A stretch of 64,000 nt of DNA from Diabrotica undecimpunctata (taxonomy: Eukaryota > Arthropoda > Insecta > Coleoptera > Chrysomelidae), in the NCBI RefSeq assembly GCF_040954645.1, contig NC_092806.1, forward strand, positions 5,146,001 to 5,210,000, given 5' to 3'. Below the pieces are notes generated by a model. The model made no database searches, was not told where the DNA came from, and saw only the letters and a program-made list of their open reading frames with translations. Made by a program: the position numbers and the translations under genes. Position 1 is the first letter of the stretch, and every line of letters starts with the position of its first letter. Positions 53,604 through 63,085 of this stretch are shown in pieces.

Positions 53604-56029
53604 TTATAGAACAAGAGTGGCCAAACAGTGTGCCACTATCTGTTTTCTAACAAAAAATTCAATAGGTAGGGGGAATTTGTATGAAATAACAAAAAATATA
53701 TGTAGCTACAATAGTATATTATTCCACGAGCATGTAATGATGGCTATTACTCACGATGATGAAGTTTGCGACACGAGCAAAAGCGAGTGTCGTAATTCAT
53801 CAGAGTGAGTAATAGCCATTACATGCGAGTAGAATTATATACTTTTTCTACGACATTTTTTATTTTAAATAGTAAAAAAATATAATTATCAACTGCTCGA
53901 GATTGTTTACTACTAGTAGTACAGTACATGTTTTTATGGTCGATGTGGTTAATGTGGCTTGTGAATATGAATTTTCTTAATTAAATCTTGAATGTTGGGG
54001 TCAATTTTTATTACAGCTAATAAAATTAGATTTTTCAAATGATTATTGGTTAATTTTAAACGATATTGTGATTTAATAACATTCATAATTGAAAACATAT
54101 CTTCACAAACATACGTCGAACCAAAACGACAACAATACCGCAAAGCAAAATTGCGAAGATATGGAAAATCAGCTGTGGAAACGTATTTCCAAAATTCAAT
54201 ATAATTTGAATTACTTGTACTTGAAACAAGCTCGTTATGTTTATTTTTCAACAAAATATTACTTTGCAAATCTATTATTTCCATTTGGAATTCCGGCGGA
54301 TAATTTTCAACGTCTTTAAGTGAAACGGAAAAAGGATTTGTGAAAAGTTGAATATTTTTATTTTCCTCCTGAAAATCCTGAAATCTCGTAAAAAATGAGC
54401 TTTGAAGACTTGGCATTAAATTTTTAAACTTATGGAAATTTGGAACATTATTTAATTTGATGGCTAATTCCTTCATGAATTTAAAATAAGTGAGCTTTTT
54501 TTTTCATTAAAATCTGAATAAAAAAGTGATAGTTTGTTTTTGAACGAGCTTACGTGGCTAACTAAGGTTGGAAAAATACAATATTTTCTTTGTAATCTTA
54601 AATTTAATATGTTCAAATGTCTCATTATGTCTGCAAGGAAAGCTAAATCCCATAGCCAGTCTTCATTTTTCAACAGAGAGCACTCGTTTGGCAATTCCTC
54701 ATTCTTCTCCAAAAATTGCAAAACACACTCTTTCAAATCCCAAAATCTTGCCAGTGCATTCCCTTTGGATAACCATCGAACACTGCAATAAAGGAGTAAT
54801 TCACCTGCCTCCTCTGTTTCTTCCTGAAAAAGTTCTCGGAATCGTCGTCGATTACTAGCTCGAGCATGTATTTTATTGATACACCGCGATACAGGCTCAA
54901 TCACCGAGGATAGATCGAGGTCCTTGGCACATATTGCTTCTTGGTGGATTATACAATGGAATTTGAAAACATTTCTTCCTAAAAAGTTTTCAAGTAGCGT
55001 TGCAAATCCTTTGATTCGACCAACCATGGAAGGCGCTCCATCTGTACAAACCGACTCCAATTTCGACCACTCCACTTTGCTACCTTCAATAACATTTTTC
55101 ACTTGATACAAGACATCCTGTCCTGTTGTGGAGACTAGTTGGCGCAAATCTAATAGCTCCTCCGCGACATCGAAACTATCTGTCACGAAGCGTACAAATA
55201 TGCTCAACTACGCATTACCTGTGATCTCACAGCTTTCATCCAAAGCCAGTGAAAAATATTTGCAGTCTCGTATTCCGGCGATAATTTGTGTTTCAACATC
55301 CTGGCCCATATCATCAATTCGGCGCATGACGGTGTTTCTGGACAAAGCGATTTGGTCCACCATATGTTTTATGTTTGAATCACCGACATTTTGAGCGAAT
55401 ATTAGTAAATTATTTTTAATTACCTCTTCTCCATCGGAATATGGCTTTTTCTTGCGTGCTAATAACAGCGAGAGTTCATATGAAGTCTTCACCATTGTTT
55501 GCATTTCATTACTTCTTTTTTGGAACAAAGACTATTGCCCGGCTAAAGATTTTTTTTCTTGGCGATGAATTCGGTTCGTAATCGTGATCCGACAGGATAA
55601 TTGTTGGTGAAATCGCCATGAACTTGCTTATAATGGCGCTCCAGATTAAATTTTTTGGCACTGCCACACAAATTCCACATATCAAACAGCAAGGCTTGGA
55701 AGTGTTGTGATGAGTAAATAAGAATTGTTCTTCCCACGCAGTTTTAAATTCACGAATCGCGATATCATCCTCATATTTACGTTTTGAAGTTGATTTCTTA
55801 CTCGTGGTCATTTCGAAAACAATTGTTTTAAGTCAACCGGGCATCGACAATCGACAAAACGATGAATAACGTGAACGTGTCTAGCGCGAGGCAGTGGCGT
55901 ACAATAAAAGAGTGGCGTAGAATAAAAAACGAATTTTAAATTTTTTTTATTTTTTCTTATTTTTCCAAAAAGTCCTTGCGTGCCACTTCTAAGACACCGC
56001 CGTGCCGTTTGACCACCCCTGTTATAGAA
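53604..56029 (-). mobile_element. Complete hAT transposon with 8-bp TSD
   Basis: The body is 53612-56021 (2410 bp), flanked by the perfect 8-bp TSD ttatagaa at 53604-53611 and 56022-56029. The terminal repeats are caagagtggccaaac (left) and, reverse-complemented from the right, caggggtggtcaaac: three mismatches in 15. The transposase occupies most of the interior on the minus strand. Confidence 0.93.
53949..55811 (-). pseudogene. hAT transposase, GTF2IRD2-like type, with few lesions
   Basis: The start is ATG at 55811 (MTTSKKSTSKRKYEDDIAIR). A BED-type zinc finger spans the first frameshift (CCLICG, then AKKFNLERHYKQVHGDF: Cys-x2-Cys and His-x4-His). Next come ELSLLLARKKKPYSDGEEVI, SRNTVMRRIDDMGQDVETQI and YFSLALDESCEITGNA (first Asp). 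A single TAG (55208-55210) precedes LSIFVRFVTDSFDVAEELLD, VCTDGAPSMVGRIKGFATLL (second Asp), FHCIIHQEAICAKDL, CSVRWLSKGNALARFWDLKE and, after another shift near 54475, the C-terminal dimerisation region (LRNFALRYCCRFGSTYVCED, MFSIMNVIKSQYRLKLTNNH), ending 53949. I count three frameshifts and one nonsense codon; catalytic residues are kept. Confidence 0.9.
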
Positions 56030-56640
56030 TGTAATCTATACACCTTAGATTCGGTAAAAATTTTTAAAGAAGAGATGGTAAGATTTTAATCAGAAGACAT
56101 TATCGTCTTCGTTCCTATTTCTTCGATAAATGTTAAAAAATATTTTATTAGAGTGAAATTGGAATTACCGGGACTTTAGGAGTCTGTATACTTCTATGAC
56201 GACCCTCTCTTCGGTCAGTTGTATGTCTCTTATTTTCTTACATGTTATATGATGTTTTTTACTACCGCAATAAACAGATAAACAATGTACTAGGTAAATA
56301 ATTTGACAAACAAAATATAATAAATCAAAACCTATCCACTGCTAAATTTTTATTATTCTAAGCAGTATTATGAGCTTAAATTTTTGATTGAACAGAGGAA
56401 TTGACGTTCACTTCATTGATCTTTAAAATCTATTAGGTAGATCGATCCCCGTAAGTCTCTGCTTCTAGCGATCGGTTTAATTATTAACACCACTACTATT
56501 AACACCACTACTATTTAAACGTTATAAATATCTACAGTTGAACCAGGAATGGCGTAAAGTTTGAATGAATATAGAAGTTCTAGAATTAATGAACAAAATA
56601 AAATATTGTTCTGAAGCTATTTTCTTGTGGCATTTTAAAG
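56030..56640. other. Gene-free stretch
   Basis: No coding feature. A small tandem duplication (attaacaccactact twice) lies at about 56482-56513. Confidence 0.5.
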
Positions 56641-57720
56641 TAATTACTATTTAAATGGGAATAAGCCACAATTAAAGGTTAAAGTACGTTTATTGACGTT
56701 TCAATTTCCACTTCGGAAATCGTTCTCAAAATACAAACATTAGTAAATGAAACAAATTTTGTTTTTTTTGTTACTTAGTGAAAAAATTCTTCTAATAATT
56801 TAAATTTATCTGACTCATTTATATTGACAATTCAGACATACATTATACATTATAGAGTAGACGACTTTAAAATAATATTGCCAATATTGTTGAGTTGCGT
56901 TCCTGGGACGACTTTACTTGTAAGATAGTTTATTCGATTACATGAAATCAACTTTAACTTGAGAATATCCGTCAGAAAAGATCATAGCATGTAATTCGTC
57001 TTTAAAAAGACAAACATATGCCATGATGACAGTAAAATTCTCCTGTTAGTGATTCCATAGTAAATTATGAGGGAAAAAACCAGAAAAAACCTCATAATAC
57101 TATCCCGACATGGTAAGTATTTGGTCGTGCATTTAATTTACCTTCAATAAACACCAAATTCTGATTTTATATGTTTGTTATTTAAAAAACATAAATGATA
57201 TATCCTCTATATGTTACTGACTTACCAATACTGGTATTTTCCTCTTAATAACTTCCTCTTTCAATATGGGTAACCAGATCCTACTACATTCTGCCGAGGA
57301 ATTCGCGACACAATTGGTCTCATTTAGCATAATTAGAGCCGCTTCTTTGATTTTTCTCTTTTTACCATCCGTTTATTTTAGGACTATATTTGAATCATTC
57401 CATTGAACCCTATGTTCATTATCCCATGCGTGTTTACATATTTGAGATCTATCAAATTCTTTATTTTTAATATAGGATTGATGTTCACTTATTCTAACAT
57501 TTAATGGCCTTGATGTTTCACCTAAATAAAACTGATCGCATTCACAAGGTATTTTATAAATGATGAATGAACAAGAAAGGACAAAGAATTGCATGGTAAA
57601 ACTTTGTTGCGAAATTTTATTAAAGGTTCGATCTGTTCAAATAAAGACATAACTGTATCTTTTGTCAAAAAAAAACCTTTCAAAGAATTACAAATCGTCT
57701 AAATAATTCATTCTTTCTCA
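56641..57720 (-). pseudogene. Penelope-like retroelement relic with GIY-YIG nuclease and terminal-repeat sequence
   Basis: On the minus strand FRNKVLPCNS (57625-57590 region) precedes the GIY-YIG domain at 57561-57373: IYKIPCECDQFYLGETSRPL, NVRISEHQSYI and ICKHAWDNEHRVQW. Downstream (57372-57230) KRKIKEAALIMLNETNCVAN and ILKEEVIKRKIPVL follow the typical end of these ORFs. Further downstream, 56755-56680 has the Penelope-type terminal sequence in which TTTGAGAACGATTTCCG, a pairing tggaaat arm and GAAACGTC occur in order. The reverse transcriptase is almost completely lost. About 500 bp between ORF and terminal sequence is AT-rich filler or untranslated sequence. Confidence 0.75.
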
Positions 57721-58268
57721 GCAAAATTTTTGATTGGCGTACATAATAAATTCAATTTCGGAAGAATCCGAATTTGAAGAAGTAATCACCATTATTTTAA
57801 ATTTGAAAAAAAAAAAATATTAAACAAACTTGAAGAAGCAAAACAAAGACGGTTGTCAATATTTTGATGTTAAAATGTTAAGCTATTAGTCAATTGACAG
57901 TATAGAGATGCTTCTCTTCAAAAATCCTTTCTTCTCACCTAAACTTTGATTTAGAAAGGGTCCCGTTTTGAAACCTAGTACAAAATGCTTTACGTGTATT
58001 AAAATTTTATTTTACCGGTCTATTTATATGAATTAAGTTTGTGGATCAATTTTCAAAAAGCTTTTTTCAATTAGTTTTGATAAATAACGTTGAGCGAAAC
58101 TCAACGCAATTTATCAACATCTAACATTAATTTTAATTAACAAAATTAATTAGATTAGATAAATTTCCAATAAACCGCAGTATTAGTTTTTCTTTTGGAT
58201 CCTTCGTCTACTCAACCTTTTTAAGTGTCATTGATTAATATTCTTCTTTTTTCCGTAATCAATTCAAG
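57721..58268. other. Non-coding stretch before the candidate exon; possible intron sequence
   Basis: AT-rich DNA with no domain. Its last 35 bases are pyrimidine-rich (ttcttcttttttccg) and end in ag at 58267-58268, which would serve as a 3' splice site for the exon that follows. Confidence 0.4.
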
Positions 58269-58378
58269 CCGTCGGTATCGGTTCCTCGGATATGCAAATG
58301 ACGGCTTTGGCGTTCAACTCCTACGATTCCATCCAAGAATTTAAAAGTGGTCTTCAGCCCTGGTTTGGTGACGATTAA
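58269..58378 (+). CDS. Probable terminal exon of an unidentified host gene
   Basis: A 36-residue open segment reads VGIGSSDMQMTALAFNSYDS then IQEFKSGLQPWFGDD, with stop TAA at 58376-58378. It is preceded by a splice-acceptor-like sequence, so it would begin in phase after a partial codon (CC at 58269-58270). Third codon positions are markedly more C/G-rich than the surroundings (GTC, ATC, TCC, TCG, ACG, GCG, TTC, AAC, TCC, TAC), unlike the transposon relics nearby. I do not recognise the protein. No other exon of it is evident in the window, as expected for a gene with long introns. Confidence 0.5.
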
Positions 58379-59158
58379 TCCTGCTTTTTGTTAACTTGAG
58401 AATTTATCAAGTGGTGACTCTATTGTCTGTTTCACAATGTAATTTAATATGAAAAGGATTTTTGAAATTTTCGGGCATCATTATTATCATTCATTATCGA
58501 AATATTTGTTTTAAAATTTTTTAAATGTTTTTTATTATAATCAAAACTAAAAAAACTGGCTAAAAATGCGAAAATTTTATATGAATTGGAGTGACAATCT
58601 TATGAAATATGTTGGAAAAGATAAATTATAACCGAACTCGATAGAGACGAGTGAACGAAACAAGGAGAGAGTTCACAGTCCATCCAAATAGACACTGGTG
58701 ACTATACTTACTACTTTGTTATGCAAGCCATATATCTTCAAATTTGTACTATTACTGGATCAAGAGCAGAGTGCTGTATGATTCTGCTACCCTCAGAATA
58801 TTTTTGTAAATCATGACCTTGTTATCTATGTGGAACTTTGAATTTCTTCCATATGTCACGTTAAATTTTTTGTATCGTAACCCTTTAACTACTGGTGAAA
58901 TATTCTATATATTTTTACGTGAACCCAGCTACATTTTGTAATTATTCTTCACAAACTGTGCATACCATAAGTGCTACATAATATTATGTATTTACACACA
59001 AACTGTGTGGCGGAATTATGTGTAAATTCTGGCGGAACAGTGGGCCCCTTCGCCAATAAATAAACGCAATTTCCGTTACTTTTATGAGAATGTTCCTCTA
59101 ACGTTTTTATCTTATCAGTTGGTACTGGGACTTTTTTACGTCTTTATAGTTTGTCAGC
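58379..59158. other. Non-coding stretch, possible 3' UTR and intergenic DNA
   Basis: AT-rich. If the exon at 58269-58378 is real, its 3' UTR starts here; no clear polyadenylation landmark could be singled out. No other feature was found. Confidence 0.35.
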
Positions 59159-59335
59159 GTGCACAACTTTTCAGAGACAGACAGGTTAGGGTTAATCCCA
59201 GAAATACAACTCGGATTCAGAGCTCAACATTCCAGCGGACTACAAATACTCAGATTTACAGAATACATAGTCGCTGGAATCAATGACAAGCAATATACAG
59301 GAGCAGCCTTCCTGGATATAAGCAAATCTTCGACA
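59159..59335 (+). pseudogene. Jockey-like LINE reverse-transcriptase scrap
   Basis: The open frame reads IPEIQLGFRAQHSSGLQILR, FTEYIVAGINDKQYTGAAFL and DISKS, matching the block QxGFR..HST...L..VTE......K....AVFLDISKAFD of jockey-type reverse transcriptases up to motif A, where it stops matching. Everything else of the element is missing. Confidence 0.7.
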
Positions 59336-59894
59336 AAAAACAACCGGCTTCGCCACAAAAAAAAATAAAACACTAACAAAAGGAGCAAGCCATAAAAAAA
59401 CTAACATAACCCAAACAACGGTCAAGAAATAACATTGTTTTCCCCACATTTCCGAAATCTAATGGCCTCTTTCACTAATAAAACTTTCATTCGTATTTCA
59501 ACAGATCTAAATATTTGATGGATTCGACCGTTACTTGATGGAAATTCATTTTATGTAACAATAAAACACTGAAAACTTTGTTTTCAAAACTTCCACAAAA
59601 TTTATTTTAAATTCTTATCACTACAGCTGTTTCGGCTGATTGCCTTTCTCAAGTGATCTGTTTTTGGCATGGGTTTACACTTTATAGTCTCTAATGAAAT
59701 AGGTTGAGGAGGGGAGAACTGTTTGTCTCAAGCTGGTCATTCAGAATTATATCTGTGTTTTTTAACTTGTTGATTTCCATAGATTCTAACAAAGATAGCT
59801 TAAGGCCTTTATTTTGAATGTGTAGAATTTTAAATTCGTCATTAAAAGAATGATTATGATCTAGAAGGTGAAGTGCGTATGTAGAATCTGTTTT

Positions 59895-60878
59895 TCTATC
59901 ATCTATCATCTAGAGACAAAGATTTCAAAACATCCCATATTCAAACAGTTTTTATATTGGTGGAGATACGTAGACGATGTACTAGTATGTTTCACAGGAA
60001 CTAACAGGCAACTCGATCAATTTTTATCGTATATTAATTCTCTTCATAGTGATATTGAATTTACAATAGAAACAGAACAAAATCAATCCATAAATTTTTT
60101 AGATTTAAAAATTACCAGACTTAAAAACAAACATGACTTCTCCATATTTCATAAACCTACCCATACTGACACGACTATTCACAATTCATCATCCCATCCC
60201 ACACAACATAAACTGGCAGCCTATCATAGTATGTTACATAGATTAACAGCAATTCCTATGTCAAAATACAATTTTGAGACAGAATTAAATATCATTAAGC
60301 AAATAGCAGTAAACAATGGATACAACGAACAAACAATTAATAAAATGTTAAATCAAAAACTACACAAGAAAGCCCTGAATTTAGTATTTCCACCACCAGA
60401 GAAAAAACCCAGTACCTTCTGCTCGATTACATATACAGGCAAAATATCAACAAAAATAGCCAAACACATAAAAAAGAAAGGAATAACACCAGCTTTCAGA
60501 ACAAATAACAACCTAGGCAAATATATTAAAAACAATAAGAGCCAACATAAAAAACACTTACACAGTGGTGTGTACAAACTTAAATGTGGCGACTGCCCAA
60601 AAACTTACATTGGTCAAACAGGTAGAAATTTTAATAAACGAATAGCAGAACATAAAAGGGCTTTCAATAATAGAAAAACAGATTCTACATACGCACTTCA
60701 CCTTCTAGATCATAATCATTCTTTTAATGACGAATTTAAAATTCTACACATTCAAAATAAAGGCCTTAAGCTATCTTTGTTAGAATCTATGGAAATCAAC
60801 AAGTTAAAAAACACAGATATAATTCTGAATGACCAGCTTGAGACAAACAGTTCTCCCCTCCTCAACCTATTTCATTAG
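59895..60878 (+). CDS. Penelope-like retroelement ORF, C-terminal part (RT end plus GIY-YIG)
   Basis: An open frame of over 300 codons, 5'-truncated: its first ATG (59868) lies in the inverted arm, and element coding sequence begins about 59908. It shows KHPIFKQFLYWWRYVDDVLV (catalytic YVDD of the Penelope-type RT), FLSYINSLHSDIEFTIETEQ, SINFLDLKITRLKNKHDFSI, then PFRTNNNLGKYI-like sequence in the connector. The GIY-YIG endonuclease is complete in outline: GVYKLKCGDCPKTYIGQTGR, FNKRIAEHKRAF, YALHLLDHNHSFNDEFKILH and LLESMEINKLKN. No stop or shift occurs in this part, so it inserted recently as a truncated copy. RT motifs before YVDD are absent, so it cannot mobilise itself. Confidence 0.88.
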   Translation, partial: SIIYHLETKISKHPIFKQFLYWWRYVDDVLVCFTGTNRQLDQFLSYINSLHSDIEFTIETEQNQSINFLDLKITRLKNKHDFSIFHKPTHTDTTIHNSSSHPTQHKLAAYHSMLHRLTAIPMSKYNFETELNIIKQIAVNNGYNEQTINKMLNQKLHKKALNLVFPPPEKKPSTFCSITYTGKISTKIAKHIKKKGITPAFRTNNNLGKYIKNNKSQHKKHLHSGVYKLKCGDCPKTYIGQTGRNFNKRIAEHKRAFNNRKTDSTYALHLLDHNHSFNDEFKILHIQNKGLKLSLLESMEINKLKNTDIILNDQLETNSSPLLNLFH

Positions 60879-60911
60879 AGACTATAAAGGGTAAACCCAT
60901 GCCAAAAACAG

Positions 60912-60952
60912 ATCACTTGAGAAAGGCAATCAGCCGAAACAGCTGTAGTGAT
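60912..60952 (+). ncRNA. Hammerhead-like fold in the Penelope-like terminal sequence
   Basis: The parts are in hammerhead order: stem I 5' atcac (60912-60916), core ttgagaa (60917-60923; two departures from CUGANGA), stem II ggc/gcc (60925-60927 with 60933-60935), gaaa (60936-60939), palindromic stem III cagctg (60940-60945), cleavage-site-like gua (60945-60947) and stem I 3' gtgat (60948-60952). An inverted second copy lies in the left arm at about 59616-59656. The core deviations argue against strong activity. Confidence 0.45.
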
Positions 60953-61026
60953 AAGAATTTAAAATAAATTTTGTGGAAGTTTTGAAAACAAAGTTTTCAG
61001 TGTTTTATTGTTACAGATCTAAATAT

Positions 61027-63083
61027 CTTATCTTATAGAAATACATGCCGCTTCTTTCACTGCTTTTCCCTAACGCTATTGTACATTGTTTTCCCTAATA
61101 TAATAATATTAAGCGGTTAGAATACTTCCTTATAGGTAAGTCCTGAGCCGGCCGGGATTCCGGGGTCCGATCCAGTTAGCGGTAGGAATTCCGGTTCGGG
61201 CCGGATTGGCCAGGTACCCGATCGGGCACATTTATAGTTGAGATGTTTTACATAAAAAAGAAGAACTGAACGTTCAATGTGTTTATGTGCTAGCGGAAAT
61301 ACTGGTGACAACGTTTATAAAAACAATGCCGAGTAGAACATTACAGTCAATGTTGATGACAGCATAATTTGGGGTTCTAAACCTGTGGTTTGGCCTACAA
61401 AAGTAAATGTAATTTGGCAACCATTTTGGGTTTTAAACCTGGGATGTAAAAGAAAGCGGTTAATCTATATATTACTCAGAAAATTTCTCTCCCACTCCAA
61501 CATCGACAGTGTGATTAACATACAGAAGAGATATTATTCTGATAACTTCAAAAAGTAAATAGTTTACGAAATAATAAATGTTTCCATAATTTAGTGCCTT
61601 CTATCAAAATAATGATCTTCTTTACATACACCTCTCCATAATAGATGTATAGATAAGAATGTTTTCGTTCGGTAATGGCTGCCAGCAAATCAAGTCAACT
61701 TTTTCTGTAGTTTTGAACTTCGTTTGAATTTTACAGCGAAAGTTTTTACTAACACTGGAAAAGAGCGAAAACTAATTCGATGTCTGCACAAATGATGCAG
61801 AAAAATGTTTACTTAAAAGTTTACTGTTTAATGGATGTGAAATGTTTATTTTAATTTATTTACAATCTTCTAACACTTATTTTAATTTATTGAGTTTTTT
61901 AACACTAACACTAAAAACACAATTAATTTATAGTATTTACTAAAGCTACAAATATATTTCTTAGACCATGTACCTACAATTTAATTGCGCGTATTTATAT
62001 TGTGCGCCTATGCTTTTAGAATTTAGCAGAAATGTCTAGGCGCCTGTTAATGATCGAATCGTTCCACACGCTTCTAGAATCGTAGAACGTCAGAACATCG
62101 TAGAATCGGTGGATCAGTGGCGTAGCTTGAGCTTAACAGTTTCTAGAATAGAATAGTTTTGACAGTCGTGCTAAACTACAAGTAATGAAGATACAGGTTT
62201 GCTCAAATTCGATTAAATTTAAAGGTATACACCAGTAAGTATTTTTTTCCCTTGTAACATGTAGTAAAAATAGACTAATTGTTAGATCGCTTTGTTTTTT
62301 TGTATTTACTGTTTTGGGCCACGTTGTTGTTGGATAATATCAAATTTTTTTAATCGAGCAGTGAAAATCATTTCACTTATAACTAATAAATGCGTAATAA
62401 TTTTAAAACAAACTTTTACAATTGTTGGATAAGTACCTTACGTAGAGTTTTACATCCATACGTGGGTTTAACGTGTTTCCTACTACATAAAATCCCAATT
62501 TTAAGTTCAATTAGTGACACGAAGAACGTAAAACTCGAATTTTATTATTAACAGACACCTAAGTTGCTTAGAGCATATTGCAGGAGGAGGATTAAAACAC
62601 CTGATCGTAAGATCAGACCCCGTACAAGAGACCATGTTAACGACATTATAAATCGATACTCACATCCCCGTTTCCTCCTTGAGATATACAGTGGACTGAA
62701 CTCCGCTAAGGTTGATATCAAATAGTGGTAGGTGTGAAAATCACGATTGAGTCTGTGGATTGAGGGCACTTGGAGAATTTGAAGTCTTTATTCGCGCCGT
62801 AAATGCGGCGAAGGTTAGAAGTCGATAAGTGATACGGATAAAAAAACTAAAAGTATAGAATCACTGACGTTTTCCTTAGGCATTTAAAATTACTGTTAAT
62901 TTAAGTTATTTTGTAAAGAACAGAAATAACATAGTTGTTTATGTACCAAGGTTATCAAGTAAATGTTTATGACCCAAAGAAAGAGGACGATATTGCAAAG
63001 ACATAGAGACCAAAATTTTATAATTCGTGTGATGGCGTAGTAATACATTCGTAATACATGCTGTGAATGTAATTACATTATAA
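61027..63083. other. Gene-free stretch
   Basis: No coding domain, RNA gene or clear repeat. A GC-richer patch at about 61145-61225 (ccggccgggattccggggtc and following) is not explained. Confidence 0.45.
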
Positions 63084-63085
63084 TA

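Larger units (their letters stand above)
59501..61026 (+). mobile_element. Penelope-like element with inverted terminal copies and 14-bp direct repeat
   Basis: The direct repeat acagatctaaatat occurs at 59501-59514 and 61013-61026. Between them lies a 3' portion of a Penelope-like element (ORF to 60878). The last ~345 bp (60668-61012) are repeated in inverted orientation at the left end (59556-59900), producing a large hairpin architecture. Bases 59515-59555 are extra sequence between the left repeat and the inverted arm. Partial end copies in inverted or direct order are a known habit of this group. Confidence 0.88.

Noticed and set aside
59691..59909. Minus-strand ORF ending SSPLLNLFH as a separate gene
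   Set aside because: It is the inverted duplicate of the 3' end of the Penelope-like ORF at 60665-60878, not an independent gene.
61140..61225. GC-rich patch as a possible promoter or CpG island
   Set aside because: It is only about 80 bp, with no associated ORF or transcription-start landmarks.
62548..62769. 73-residue ORF and the opposite-strand Arg-rich frame (RRRIKTPDRKIRPRTRDHV)
   Set aside because: Neither frame matches a family I know, both lack splice or promoter signals, and the length is within chance expectation.
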